Below are positions 8,134 through 17,239 of a stretch of DNA of 64,000 nucleotides, in pieces (position 1 is the first letter of the stretch; each line of letters starts with the position of its first letter). The notes below the pieces were generated by a model. It worked only from the letters and a program-made list of their open reading frames with translations, was not told where the DNA came from and made no database searches. A program made the position numbers and the translations under genes. The stretch spans positions 45,996 to 109,995 of the forward strand of contig JAFLUA010000007.1 in assembly GCA_022508985.1 (NCBI GenBank), given 5' to 3'. The DNA is from Muribaculaceae bacterium (lineage in GTDB: Bacteria > Bacteroidota > Bacteroidia > Bacteroidales > Muribaculaceae).

Positions 8134-8880
8134 TCAGCACTCCGGTTGGATATAGTGGTGCGCTGCCGTGCACTCGCGCAGAGTGTGGTCAACAATCAGA
8201 TGGCGGTTGGCCATTGAGGATATTTGCGACATCTCGTGACTCACTAAAAGTATTGTGCTGTGGGGTGCGAGATCGGCTATTATGCGATAAAGGTGTTCTT
8301 CGAAGTGTTTGTCGATATAACTTAAAGGCTCATCAAGAATCAGCACTTCTGGTTGCGATACTATAGCGCGGCCGAAGAGTGCTCGTTGCAGCTGACCTCC
8401 CGATAACCGACCTATGGGCCTATTGGCCAGATCACTCAACTCGATGAGATTTAGCGTCTCAGTTATTCGTTCATTTCTCTGCTCCTTGGTCATGCTTTTG
8501 AAGGGTAGGAGTGCCGAGGCTATAACTTCGCGGATGGTTATCGGGAAATGGGCGTCAACGCTGTTCTTTTGGGGTAGATAGCCAAACCGTGGCGGGGTGG
8601 TGGCGGTCGCTCCGTCCTCCCTGTAAAATAGTATATCGCCTTTATATGGCTTCAGTAGCCCTAAAATAAGACGCAACAAAGTAGTCTTGCCGCCGCCATT
8701 CGGCCCGGTGATAGCAACGAAGTCGCCGCGGTCGACAGTGAGATTTATATCGCATAACACCTCTTTATCTTCTCGTTGAAAGTAGACATCTCGCAGAGAA
8801 AACAAGGGCATACGATGAAGGCTGTGTTCATGGTCGCATGCTGAGCATAAACAAGGAGAACTATGGCCTGGAGAGCTCAT
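8134..8880 (-). CDS. znuC: Metal (zinc/manganese) ABC transporter ATPase, ZnuC-like
   Basis: A 248-residue ABC ATPase: Walker A GPNGGGKTT, LSGGQLQRA signature, Walker B LILDEPLSYID and switch His in LLVSHEM. The Q-loop segment GYLPQKNSVDAHFPIT resembles ZnuC/MntB-type metal importers. The first 22 residues are unusual, with C10, C12, C15, H17, H19 and H22 packed together before a second Met at residue 24, where the normal ATPase fold begins. The long form overlaps znuA by 20 bases; starting at Met24 would leave a 49-base gap. No membrane permease gene follows, so the partner must be encoded elsewhere. Confidence 0.85.
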   Translation of the reverse strand: MSSPGHSSPCLCSACDHEHSLHRMPLFSLRDVYFQREDKEVLCDINLTVDRGDFVAITGPNGGGKTTLLRLILGLLKPYKGDILFYREDGATATTPPRFGYLPQKNSVDAHFPITIREVIASALLPFKSMTKEQRNERITETLNLIELSDLANRPIGRLSGGQLQRALFGRAIVSQPEVLILDEPLSYIDKHFEEHLYRIIADLAPHSTILLVSHEMSQISSMANRHLIVDHTLRECTAAHHYIQPEC

Positions 8881-9730
8881 CGGCTATAAGGATTATTTGT
8901 TGCTCCCAATCGTAGGCGAGAGGGTCGATTGTAACAAGTCGAGACCCGATAGCATCGTTTATCGTTGTAGCCTGTCGTGTGTCATACTCTCGTTGCAAAA
9001 AGAATACTTTCACGCTATCAGCTTTGGCATGGTCTATCGCGTCTTTAACTTGTCGGGCCGACATTTCTTTGCTTTCCATACCCACGGCTATCTGGTGCAA
9101 ACCGTAGTCTCGGGCAAAATAGCTTAGCGATGGATGCCATATCGCAAACGACAGTTTACGTTCCGATCTTAACTTGGCGCCTATATAGCTGTCGATAGAA
9201 TCAAGGCGAGCGCAAAGTTGTGATAGACGCTTGCCGAAAGTGTCGGCTTGGTCGGGATAGACCTCAGAAAGCGCATCGGCCATGTTGGCAGCCATTTGCT
9301 TAGCTCCTGAAACCGATGTCCACATATGGGGGTCGGCTGCTTCGGAATGGTGTTCGTGCCCATGATGATGCCCGTGAGAATGGTTGTGGTGGCTATGTGA
9401 ATGAGTGCCGTATAGTGGTTCTATACCTTGGGTAGTATTGACAAACAAACAGTCTTCCGATTTTTCTAATGCTGCCTCAAAGGGAAGGACTCCCGTCGCA
9501 AAAAATATGCGGCATTGAGCAATCTGCCTACGCTGGTTTATCGTTGGCTCGAAAGTCTCAGGGTCGGCGCCGCGTTGCAACACCGTCTCGATTTTTACGC
9601 CGCTGTCGACAAGTTGCTCCAATATCCAGCGTTGAGGCTCGATGCTCACCATTAAACTCCCATCTTTATGCTCGTGTGATGAGCATGCGCACAGAAGAAA
9701 TAAAGACAAGATTGTTATATACTTATTCAT
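8861..9730 (-). CDS. znuA: Zinc ABC transporter substrate-binding lipoprotein, ZnuA-like
   Basis: A 289-residue periplasmic metal-binding protein of the cluster A-I family. It has a lipoprotein signal peptide (LFLLCAC, acylated Cys at 14 or 16). A histidine-rich loop at about 110-128 holds about 12 His in 19 residues, the hallmark of zinc-specific members. Further His ligands are visible in ADPHMW and IWHPSLSYFA. It overlaps nfnB by 8 bases and znuC by 20, so all are probably on one message. It should capture zinc after outer-membrane passage and hand it to a permease not present here. Confidence 0.9.
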   Translation of the reverse strand: MNKYITILSLFLLCACSSHEHKDGSLMVSIEPQRWILEQLVDSGVKIETVLQRGADPETFEPTINQRRQIAQCRIFFATGVLPFEAALEKSEDCLFVNTTQGIEPLYGTHSHSHHNHSHGHHHGHEHHSEAADPHMWTSVSGAKQMAANMADALSEVYPDQADTFGKRLSQLCARLDSIDSYIGAKLRSERKLSFAIWHPSLSYFARDYGLHQIAVGMESKEMSARQVKDAIDHAKADSVKVFFLQREYDTRQATTINDAIGSRLVTIDPLAYDWEQQIILIADELSRP

Positions 9731-11189
9731 CGTTCAATAATAATTTTGCCATAGAAGCGGCTGCATGGCGGCCATCGCCCATAGCGAGTATAACGGTGGC
9801 TCCACCGCGCACTATGTCGCCTCCTGCATAAATTGTAGCGATTGATGACTTGAGATTTTCATCAACGGTGATAGTGCCCCTATTGCTAACATCAAGTCCG
9901 GAAATAGAGTTTGGTATCAAAGGATTTGGTGAAACTCCCACGCTTACTATTACTTGATCTACCTCAATCGTGTCGATCGCGCCGTCGATGGCAACGGGCG
10001 AGCGTCGTCCCGAGGCGTCGGGCTCGCCGAGCTCCATGCGTTGCACTTTCATAGCGCATACGCGGCCGCGTTCATCACCAAGATATTCTACCGGGTTGCA
10101 GAGCGTCAGGAACTCAACCCCTTCTTCTTTTGCGTGTTCTATCTCTTCGATTCGAGCCGGCATTTCGGCTTCGCTTCGACGATATATAATCATAGCCCTT
10201 TCGGCACCCATGCGGCGTGCTGTGCGAACCGAATCCATTGCGGTATTTCCACCTCCGATTACAGCCACATTGCGGCCTTTCAAAACAGGCGTGTCGCAAT
10301 CAGCGCGTCCGGCACCCATGAGATTGATGCGAGTGAGGTATTCGTTACTCGACATGACACCGGCCAAGTTTTCACCGGGTATATTCATAAAACGCGGCAA
10401 GCCGGCGCCGGAAGCTACAAACAAGCCTTTATAGCCTCTCTTCAATAAATCTTCGTATGAAAAAGTCTTGCCGATAACAATATTGGTGTAGAAATTCACG
10501 CCGAGTGCTTTTAGTGCGTCGAGCTCGGAATCAACAACTACATTTGGCAATCGGAATTCAGGTATGCCATATTTCAACACACCGCCAACTTCGTGCAATG
10601 CTTCAAAAACATCGACGTTAAAGCCTCGACGAGCCATCTCTCCGGCAAATGATAGCCCTGCCGGACCGGAGCCAACGACGGCTATTTTGATGCCGTTCGA
10701 CTCCCGTTTTATGGTCGTTGGCAAGCCCTGTAGTTCTCGTTGTGTATCGGCGGCAAAACGCTCGAGATAACCGATAGCGACAGGCTCTTTTTTCATCTTG
10801 TTGTAGATGCAGCGACTCTCACATTGGCGCTCCTGCGGGCATACACGTCCACACACGGCAGGTAAAGCACTCGTCTGCTTAAGAATGTCGGCAGCTATCA
10901 ACACTTTGCCTCGTTGAATATTTTTAATAAAATCGGGAATGGCAATATTTACCGGGCATCCCTCGATGCAAGTCGGAGTAGGGCAGTCAAGACAGCGTGT
11001 TGCTTCTCTTATGGCCTGACTTTCATCAAGGCCCTGATTAACCTCTTCATTGCACTTTATTCGATATTCAGGCGCCAGCTGCGGCATTTTTACGCGAGGT
11101 ATTGCCACACGTTCTTTTGCTGTCATGGCATCGCGCAACTCTGCGCGCCAGGTAGCCTCGCGACCTTCATATATACTTTTCTCAGTCAT
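9723..11189 (-). CDS. nfnB: NfnB/SudA-type NADPH oxidoreductase large subunit (GltA-like)
   Basis: A 488-residue flavoprotein related to the glutamate synthase small subunit. The N-terminal iron-sulfur domain has two cysteine sets: C66, C69, C74, C78 and C113, C117, C123, C127. An FAD loop GSGPAGLSFAGE and an NADPH loop GGGNTAMD follow. No glutamate synthase large subunit is adjacent. Instead nfnA lies 6 bases upstream, the arrangement of Nfn, which couples NADH and NADPH to ferredoxin by flavin bifurcation, and of sulfide dehydrogenase SudAB. Nfn is my preferred reading; which activity holds here needs biochemistry. Confidence 0.85.
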   Translation of the reverse strand: MTEKSIYEGREATWRAELRDAMTAKERVAIPRVKMPQLAPEYRIKCNEEVNQGLDESQAIREATRCLDCPTPTCIEGCPVNIAIPDFIKNIQRGKVLIAADILKQTSALPAVCGRVCPQERQCESRCIYNKMKKEPVAIGYLERFAADTQRELQGLPTTIKRESNGIKIAVVGSGPAGLSFAGEMARRGFNVDVFEALHEVGGVLKYGIPEFRLPNVVVDSELDALKALGVNFYTNIVIGKTFSYEDLLKRGYKGLFVASGAGLPRFMNIPGENLAGVMSSNEYLTRINLMGAGRADCDTPVLKGRNVAVIGGGNTAMDSVRTARRMGAERAMIIYRRSEAEMPARIEEIEHAKEEGVEFLTLCNPVEYLGDERGRVCAMKVQRMELGEPDASGRRSPVAIDGAIDTIEVDQVIVSVGVSPNPLIPNSISGLDVSNRGTITVDENLKSSIATIYAGGDIVRGGATVILAMGDGRHAAASMAKLLLNDE

Positions 11190-11195
11190 AGCAAA

Positions 11196-11990
11196 TCAAT
11201 TAACAGGGTCATAGGTTTTCATGCGCGACATCATCTCATCGAAGTCTACTTGATGCGCATCGAATTCCGGACCGTCGACACATACAAATTTCATTTTACC
11301 GCCAACATTTACACGGCAAGCCCCACACATTCCCGTGCCATCAACCATTATAGTATTTAGCGAGCAAGTGGTGGGTATTTCGTATTTCTTAGTAAGCAAG
11401 GCGACAAATTTCATCATCACGGCAGGTCCGATAGCAACAACTTCGGCTACTTGCTCACGATTTATTACTTCTTCGACACCGGCCGTAACAAGTCCCTTGC
11501 GCCCGGCAGTGCCATCGTCGGTCATTACGATAACATCATCGCTGTATTTTCTAACCTCCTCTTCGAGTATAATAAGGTCTTTATTGCGAGCCGCAAGAAC
11601 ACTCACAACACGGTTGCCGGCCTCTTTGAAGGCTTTGATAATGGGTAGTAATGGTGCTACTCCTACACCTCCGCCGCAGCATAACACGGTGCCGTCGCGT
11701 TTGCCCACATTTGTAGCTTTGCCCAATGGCCCAACTAAATCGGTGAATGTGTCACCCACTTCGAGAGCACATATCTTGTTGGTAGAAATACCAACAGCCT
11801 GAACTACAAGTGTTATCGTCCCCATTACTTCGTCTGCATCGGCGATAGTGAGCGGTATGCGTTCACCTCCGGCTCCACAACGTACAATAACGAAATGGCC
11901 CGGTTTGCGCGCACGGGCTACTTCGGGTGCTTCGACTACGAGGCGCACCACTTTTTCTGAGAAATATGATTTATCAACAATACGATTCAT
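11196..11990 (-). CDS. nfnA: NfnA/SudB-type NAD(P)H:ferredoxin oxidoreductase small subunit
   Basis: A 264-residue protein of the PyrK/ferredoxin-NADP reductase family: FAD-binding beta-barrel (RIPLTIAD), NAD domain (VLCCGGGVGVAPLLPI) and a C-terminal [2Fe-2S] site in the stretch TCSLNTIMVDGTGMCGACRV, with a last Cys in KFVCVDGP. It is paired with nfnB 6 bases downstream. A TAATTTTG sits on the minus strand about 30 bases upstream (plus 12020-12027), but I see no good -33 partner. It is the first gene of the nfnA-nfnB-znuA-znuC unit. Confidence 0.87.
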   Translation of the reverse strand: MNRIVDKSYFSEKVVRLVVEAPEVARARKPGHFVIVRCGAGGERIPLTIADADEVMGTITLVVQAVGISTNKICALEVGDTFTDLVGPLGKATNVGKRDGTVLCCGGGVGVAPLLPIIKAFKEAGNRVVSVLAARNKDLIILEEEVRKYSDDVIVMTDDGTAGRKGLVTAGVEEVINREQVAEVVAIGPAVMMKFVALLTKKYEIPTTCSLNTIMVDGTGMCGACRVNVGGKMKFVCVDGPEFDAHQVDFDEMMSRMKTYDPVN

Positions 11991-12098
11991 ATTGCTTTCT
12001 TATGCGTTATATTTTCCGGCAAAATTATAAAAAATAAATGAGAGTTTAATTATTATTCCGATTGTGATATTCCGTAGATTGTGTTATTCTTTTCTTCA

Positions 12099-12130
12099 TT
12101 TGTATGTTTGGGCTAATTTTGCTAATTTTG
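12099..12130 (+). promoter_or_regulatory. Promoter of the relA-family gene
   Basis: TTTG at 12099-12102, 20 bases, then TAATTTTG at 12123-12130; a second TAATTTTG overlaps upstream at 12114-12121. Leader of about 35 bases to the ATG at 12168. Confidence 0.7.
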
Positions 12131-12167
12131 GGCATCGTTTCCAATTCTTTGAACACGCATAGTAAAA

Positions 12168-14390
12168 ATGAACGAAGTTTTTTTTGAAAAAGAAGAAATA
12201 AAAGAATTGCGTTGCTTGCACCGAAAATTACTGGGGACCCTCGGTGACCAATTGCCGCGTGCAGATATTAGGGAGATAAAAAATGCCATAGCCGATGCTG
12301 CAACGGCCGGCGTGTTAGAGCGCGACCGTTTCGGCTTTAATCCTATCATCACTGCAATGTCGACGGCTTGTGCTTTGTGCGAAAGTGTCGATGCCGACAG
12401 GAATATGGTTGTGGCTATTCTATTGTCGACAGTGAGCCGTGTAGGGCATATCGACAATAGTATAATTAAAGAGCGGTGGGGCGATGACGTGGCAAAACTT
12501 GTTGGCGGAATCGACAAGGTTATCTCACTTTACAAGCACAACGCATCGGTAGAGAGCGACAACTTCCGTAAGCTATTGCTAACGTTTGCCGAAGACATTC
12601 GCGTGATAATCATAATGCTGGTGTCACGTCTGGCCTTGATGCGCGCCATCAATCATCACCCGTCGGAAAAACTCGTGCGTGAAGCCGCATACGAAGTTAA
12701 TTATCTGTATGCTCCCTTGGCGCACCGCCTGGGCTTATATGCAATCAAAAGCGAGCTCGAAGATATGTCGCTCAAATACAGCAATCGTGAAATGTATTCT
12801 CGTATTGCTCGAGAGCTGAATGAAACAAAGGCTAAACGCGACAGATATATCGATGATTTTATAGCGCCGATAAAAGCCCGCCTTGAGGCTGAAGGTCTTA
12901 AATTTGATATTAAAGGCCGTACTAAATCGATATATTCCATTTGGAATAAAATGAAAAAGCAACACAACACCGTAGAAGATATTTACGATTTGTTTGCTAT
13001 ACGCATTGTTATCGATTGCCCTATTGAGCGCGAAAAACCCGAGTGTTGGCTCGCTTACTCTATAGTCACCGATATGTACAGGCCCAATCCGGGGCGCCTT
13101 AAAGATTGGCTTAGCATACCTAAAAGTAATGGATACGAGAGTTTGCACATAACTGTATATGGACCCGAAGAACGTTGGGTTGAAGTGCAGATTCGAACAC
13201 GACGCATGGATGCCATTGCCGAGAAAGGCCTTGCCGCACATTGGAAGTATAAGGGTATTAAAAGCGAAAATAGTCTTGATGCTTGGATGTCGAATGTCCG
13301 AGATATCCTTGAAGCTGCACATACGGGCCCTATGGAGCTGATGCGCAATTTCAAAATGGACGTTTATGCCCAAGAAGTTTTTGTGTTCACGCCTAAGGGC
13401 GATTTATATAAATTGCCTATTGGTGCCACTTTGCTCGATTTTGCTTTCAATATTCACACAAAAATTGGCACCCAGTGTGTTGGAGGCAGAGTTAACGGCC
13501 GTAATCGCAAGCTAAATTACCGACTCGTTAGTGGCGACACGGTTGAAATATTGACTTCTCCGCAGCAAGAACCCAGTCGCGATTGGTTGTCGATAGTAGT
13601 CACTTCGAAAGCAAAAAACAAAATACGAGCAGTCCTCAAAGAAAACGAGAATCGTTCGGCCGATTTGGGTAAGGAGTTGTTGCAACGTCGATTCAAAAAT
13701 CGCAAAATTGAATTTGATGAGGCTACGATTTCCAAAACGGTGACACGTATGGGATACAAAAACACCATCGACTTTTTTAGTGCTCTCGGAAGTGGTGAAA
13801 TTGAAGTTAATGCCGTTGTCGATGCTTATCTTGAATGTATAGCCCGACAAATAAAAGCGGAAGTCGGTTCAGAACGTGTGTCGGCCGCCGAATATATGAT
13901 GATGCAAAGCGAGGAAGAAGCGGCTGTTGATGCCGGCTCGTCAGATATTGTCGTTATTGGAGATAATATCAAGGGCATTAATTATCGACTCGCGCGTTGC
14001 TGCAATCCTATTTATGGCGACGATGTTTTTGGCTTTATATCCTCGGAAGGCGTTATAAAAATTCACCGTAGCGATTGCCCTAACGCTGCGCACATACGCT
14101 CTAAATATGCTTACCGGCTCATTCGCACACGCTGGAGTGGCAAAGCAGGCGCTGAGTTCGCTGCCACGTTACGTGTCGTTGGAAAAGATGATATCGGCAT
14201 TGTTACAAACATTACCTCTATAATAAATAAAGAAAAATCCGTAACTTTGCGAAGTATATCGATTGATTCTAACGATGGTCTCTTTCATGGCACCCTTGTT
14301 GTCGGTATTTCCGATACGATTGCCTTAAATCAGCTTATAAAAAAAATATCTACAGTAAAAGGTGTAAAAAATGTTCAACGCAATAAATAA
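12168..14390 (+). CDS. relA: RelA/SpoT homologue with inactivated hydrolase domain
   Basis: A 740-residue long RSH protein: degenerate HD domain (about 50-200), (p)ppGpp synthetase (about 230-380), TGS (390-460) and C-terminal ACT domain. The synthetase is intact, with RLKD at 310-313, PKSNGYESLH and EVQIRT at 339-344. In the HD domain the expected HD pair is LLSTVS (85-90) and the later catalytic Asp is Ser153 in LVSRLALM; the first His motif reads FNPIITA. All metal ligands appear lost, so it should only make (p)ppGpp. A second, HD-competent SpoT would be required elsewhere. It overlaps the next gene by 20 bases. Confidence 0.92.
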   Translation: MNEVFFEKEEIKELRCLHRKLLGTLGDQLPRADIREIKNAIADAATAGVLERDRFGFNPIITAMSTACALCESVDADRNMVVAILLSTVSRVGHIDNSIIKERWGDDVAKLVGGIDKVISLYKHNASVESDNFRKLLLTFAEDIRVIIIMLVSRLALMRAINHHPSEKLVREAAYEVNYLYAPLAHRLGLYAIKSELEDMSLKYSNREMYSRIARELNETKAKRDRYIDDFIAPIKARLEAEGLKFDIKGRTKSIYSIWNKMKKQHNTVEDIYDLFAIRIVIDCPIEREKPECWLAYSIVTDMYRPNPGRLKDWLSIPKSNGYESLHITVYGPEERWVEVQIRTRRMDAIAEKGLAAHWKYKGIKSENSLDAWMSNVRDILEAAHTGPMELMRNFKMDVYAQEVFVFTPKGDLYKLPIGATLLDFAFNIHTKIGTQCVGGRVNGRNRKLNYRLVSGDTVEILTSPQQEPSRDWLSIVVTSKAKNKIRAVLKENENRSADLGKELLQRRFKNRKIEFDEATISKTVTRMGYKNTIDFFSALGSGEIEVNAVVDAYLECIARQIKAEVGSERVSAAEYMMMQSEEEAAVDAGSSDIVVIGDNIKGINYRLARCCNPIYGDDVFGFISSEGVIKIHRSDCPNAAHIRSKYAYRLIRTRWSGKAGAEFAATLRVVGKDDIGIVTNITSIINKEKSVTLRSISIDSNDGLFHGTLVVGISDTIALNQLIKKISTVKGVKNVQRNK

Positions 14391-15204
14391 AATCATCTTC
14401 GCGGCAATGGTGCTGTCGCTTCCGCTGTTGTCGTGTTCCGATAAGAATCGTAGCGATGCAAGCGCCCTGTTTGCTGAAAGTGAAGCGGCAATAAGTTCTG
14501 CTAATTATAGCGGAGCCTTAGTTTTGCTCGACACCCTCAACAGTCGCTATCCCGATCAGGTGGATATACGTCGTGATGCCCTTCGCCTTAGGGCGTTGGC
14601 CATGCAAGGCCTTGCAACCGATAGCATCGCTATTGGCAGTGAAGCTCTTGCCGTAGCTACTCTTCGTGTTGAAGAGTTGAGGCCTAAATTCCGCCATGTC
14701 GATAGCTCGGTGGGCCTGGAAGGTTATTTTATACCCGATGGCGCTCCCGAAAAAGTTATGACCACAACAGGAATACAAGCTCGTGTCTCGGACAAGGGAT
14801 TTTTCTATATCGTTGCAAATTTGCAGGGGAAATCTATCGGCTTGAACTCTTTAGAGTTTGTCGATGAGACAGAGTCGGTATCTACTTCAACCATCAGTGA
14901 GGCTCGTATTGTGAAAGTTGAAGGCTCGGAGTCGGTAAGCTTTAACCCCGAAGACCTCGAGGGCGTAGGTGCCTGGCTGTCAAATCATAGCACAGCAAAT
15001 AAAATAGTGATGCACGGCTCAAAGGGCTCTGTGAATGTGAAATTAGATGATAAATTGAGAACTCAGCTTGTAGCCTGCCATGAATTTAGCGAAGCACTAC
15101 AGGCTCAGCGCCTAGCATCGATAAAACGCGAAAAATACGAACGTATGCTCGCAACTGCTCGCGACCAATTGGCTAATTTGCCGCAACCCGATCAATCGAA
15201 ATGA
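14371..15204 (+). CDS. Predicted lipoprotein, function unknown
   Basis: A 277-residue protein with a lipoprotein signal peptide (LSLPLLSC, Cys at about 22). Residues 30-90 are helical and resemble a pair of TPR-like helices (SSANYSGALVLLDTLNSRYP). The middle is beta-rich, and the end (about 240-270) is a charged coiled-coil. I recognise no family. It overlaps relA by 20 bases and shares its last bases with the rfbB start (ATGA), so it is translated as part of the relA-rfbB run. Probably anchored in the inner or outer membrane, periplasm-facing. Confidence 0.75.
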   Translation: MFNAINKIIFAAMVLSLPLLSCSDKNRSDASALFAESEAAISSANYSGALVLLDTLNSRYPDQVDIRRDALRLRALAMQGLATDSIAIGSEALAVATLRVEELRPKFRHVDSSVGLEGYFIPDGAPEKVMTTTGIQARVSDKGFFYIVANLQGKSIGLNSLEFVDETESVSTSTISEARIVKVEGSESVSFNPEDLEGVGAWLSNHSTANKIVMHGSKGSVNVKLDDKLRTQLVACHEFSEALQAQRLASIKREKYERMLATARDQLANLPQPDQSK

Positions 15205-16355
15205 CAAACAATACTTTTCTTGTCACCGGTGGTGCCGGCTTTATTGGCACTAACTTCGTTAAGTTTCTTCTTAATGAAGATGCCGAGGCTAAGGTTATTG
15301 TTCTCGACGCTCTTACATATTGCGGTAATATAAAATCTCTTTCAGCCGAGATTGAATCTCATAAAATAGAGTTTGTTAAGGGTGATATTATCGACAGGCA
15401 GCTCGTCGCTACATTATTGGAGCGGTATACGCCTGCTTACATCGTTAATTTTGCGGCCGAAACTCATGTCGACCGCAGTCTCGACGATTCTCGCCCCTTT
15501 GTGCGAACTAACGTTGAGGGCACCCTAAATCTACTCGATTGCGCTACTGCCCAGCGAAGAGCGCAACTTGAAAACGGAAAGGAATCAACACTACGTAAAT
15601 TTGTGCAAATAAGCACGGACGAAGTATATGGGCAGCTCGAAATTGATTGCCCCGAAGGTGCTCCTTTGTCGGCCGATACGTTATCGAAATTGTGCCGTGA
15701 GGATGCCGGTGTTACCTATGGCTCGTCTGCATTTACTGAAACGATGCCATTGTGTGCATCTTCTCCTTATTCCGCTTCTAAAGCATCGGCCGATTTACTG
15801 GCACTCGCTTATTGCCGCTCTTTCGGTTTGCCTGTCGCTATTACCCGTTGTAGTAACAATTACGGGCCGTATCAATATCCCGAAAAACTTATTCCGCTGA
15901 TGATTAACAACATCCTCTTGCGTAAGCCTCTGCCGGTATATGGGCGCGGTCTAAATGTACGTGATTGGATATACGCCGAAGATCATGCACGCGGAGTATA
16001 TGCGGTGGCTACCGCCGGGCGCGTAGGGCAAGTGTATAATCTTGGTGGTTATAGCGAGCGCCGTAATATAGATGTTGTTAAAAAACTAATCAACATTGTG
16101 GCCTCACAGGTTGATGATAATGCCGGAATAGATGAATCGCTCATATCTTATGTTGGCGATCGCCCAGGACATGATATGCGATATGCTATTGATGCGTCAA
16201 AAGCTATCGACGAACTCGGTTGGCGGCCGCTTACAAGTTTTGACGACGGCCTTAAGGCTACTGTCGCATGGTATCTTGCCAATCGCCAATGGCTCAACGA
16301 CATTGTGAGTGGTGATTATCTGTCTTATTACGATAAAATGTATTCAAATCGCTGA
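15201..16355 (+). CDS. rfbB: dTDP-glucose 4,6-dehydratase
   Basis: A 384-residue extended SDR enzyme turning dTDP-glucose into dTDP-4-keto-6-deoxyglucose. Motifs: [11 protein letters not shown] (NAD), [15 protein letters not shown], and catalytic YSASKAS. It is about 30 residues longer than the E. coli enzyme owing to an insert between STDEVYG and YSASKAS, which I recall as common in Bacteroidales homologues. Start and stop overlap with its neighbours suggest tight coupling with rfbA, which makes its substrate. Confidence 0.96.
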   Translation: MTNNTFLVTGGAGFIGTNFVKFLLNEDAEAKVIVLDALTYCGNIKSLSAEIESHKIEFVKGDIIDRQLVATLLERYTPAYIVNFAAETHVDRSLDDSRPFVRTNVEGTLNLLDCATAQRRAQLENGKESTLRKFVQISTDEVYGQLEIDCPEGAPLSADTLSKLCREDAGVTYGSSAFTETMPLCASSPYSASKASADLLALAYCRSFGLPVAITRCSNNYGPYQYPEKLIPLMINNILLRKPLPVYGRGLNVRDWIYAEDHARGVYAVATAGRVGQVYNLGGYSERRNIDVVKKLINIVASQVDDNAGIDESLISYVGDRPGHDMRYAIDASKAIDELGWRPLTSFDDGLKATVAWYLANRQWLNDIVSGDYLSYYDKMYSNR

Positions 16356-16357
16356 AT

Positions 16358-17239
16358 ATGAAAGGTATAGTACTTGCCGGGGGGTCAGGATCGCGACTTT
16401 ATCCCATCACAAAAGCAATTTCTAAACAATTGGTGCCTGTCTATGACAAGCCGATGATATACTATCCGATATCGGTGCTGATGTTGGCGGGTATTCGCGA
16501 TATTTTAATTATCTCGACGCCTGCCGATTTGCCTCATTTCCGTACTCTTTTTGGCGACGGCAACGATATCGGTTTAAGAATTGAATATGCCGAGCAAGCG
16601 AGACCGGAGGGGCTTGCTCAGGCACTTACAATAGGCCGTGACTTTATTGGCGATGATGCTGTGTGTCTCGTCCTTGGTGATAATATATTTTATGGTCAAG
16701 GATTTACAGAGATGCTGCTGAAAGCGCGTCGAGATGCCAATTGCGGTGTGGCCACCATATTCGGCTATCCGGTAGATAACCCGTCGCGATATGGGGTTGT
16801 GCGAGTCGATAATGAAGGCAAGGCTCTGAGCATTGTCGAAAAGCCGGCTAACCCTCAAAGTAATCTCGCTGTTGTCGGTCTGTATTTTTATCCCTCCGGT
16901 GTATCAGAAATCGCAGAGGCGGTAAAGCCTTCGGCGCGTGGTGAGTTAGAAATTACTTCGGTAAATGAAGCATATCTAAACGCCGGGAACCTCGCTGTGC
17001 AGTGTTTTGGCCGTGGCTTTGCATGGCTCGATACTGGTACTATCGATTCGCTGATGGAAGCATCGGCTTATATCGAAGCTATTCAGAAGAGGCAAGGCCT
17101 ACTTGTGGCATCGCTCGAAGAAATAGCTTACCGCAGAGGATTTATCGATGCTAATCGCCTTAGTGAATTGGCTGAACCCCTCTTAACAACACACTATGGC
17201 CAATATTTGAAGAAACTTGCTAATGGAGAAATTCACTGA
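16358..17239 (+). CDS. rfbA: Glucose-1-phosphate thymidylyltransferase
   Basis: A 293-residue nucleotidyltransferase making dTDP-glucose. The signature [20 protein letters not shown] and [11 protein letters not shown] are plain, with the metal Asp in LGDNIFYG and the substrate motif EKP. The length is normal. It sits 2 bases after rfbB and overlaps fdtA. Its position after rfbB and before a ketoisomerase and an aminotransferase argues for an amino-sugar rather than rhamnose; rfbD lies 24 kb away. Confidence 0.96.
   Translation: MKGIVLAGGSGSRLYPITKAISKQLVPVYDKPMIYYPISVLMLAGIRDILIISTPADLPHFRTLFGDGNDIGLRIEYAEQARPEGLAQALTIGRDFIGDDAVCLVLGDNIFYGQGFTEMLLKARRDANCGVATIFGYPVDNPSRYGVVRVDNEGKALSIVEKPANPQSNLAVVGLYFYPSGVSEIAEAVKPSARGELEITSVNEAYLNAGNLAVQCFGRGFAWLDTGTIDSLMEASAYIEAIQKRQGLLVASLEEIAYRRGFIDANRLSELAEPLLTTHYGQYLKKLANGEIH

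Noticed and set aside
9723..11189. Glutamate synthase small subunit (gltD)
   Set aside because: No large subunit is near, and the partner gene is an NfnA/SudB-type flavoprotein.
12099..14390. Calling the RSH gene spoT (bifunctional)
   Set aside because: The hydrolase site residues are replaced, so the bifunctional label would mislead.
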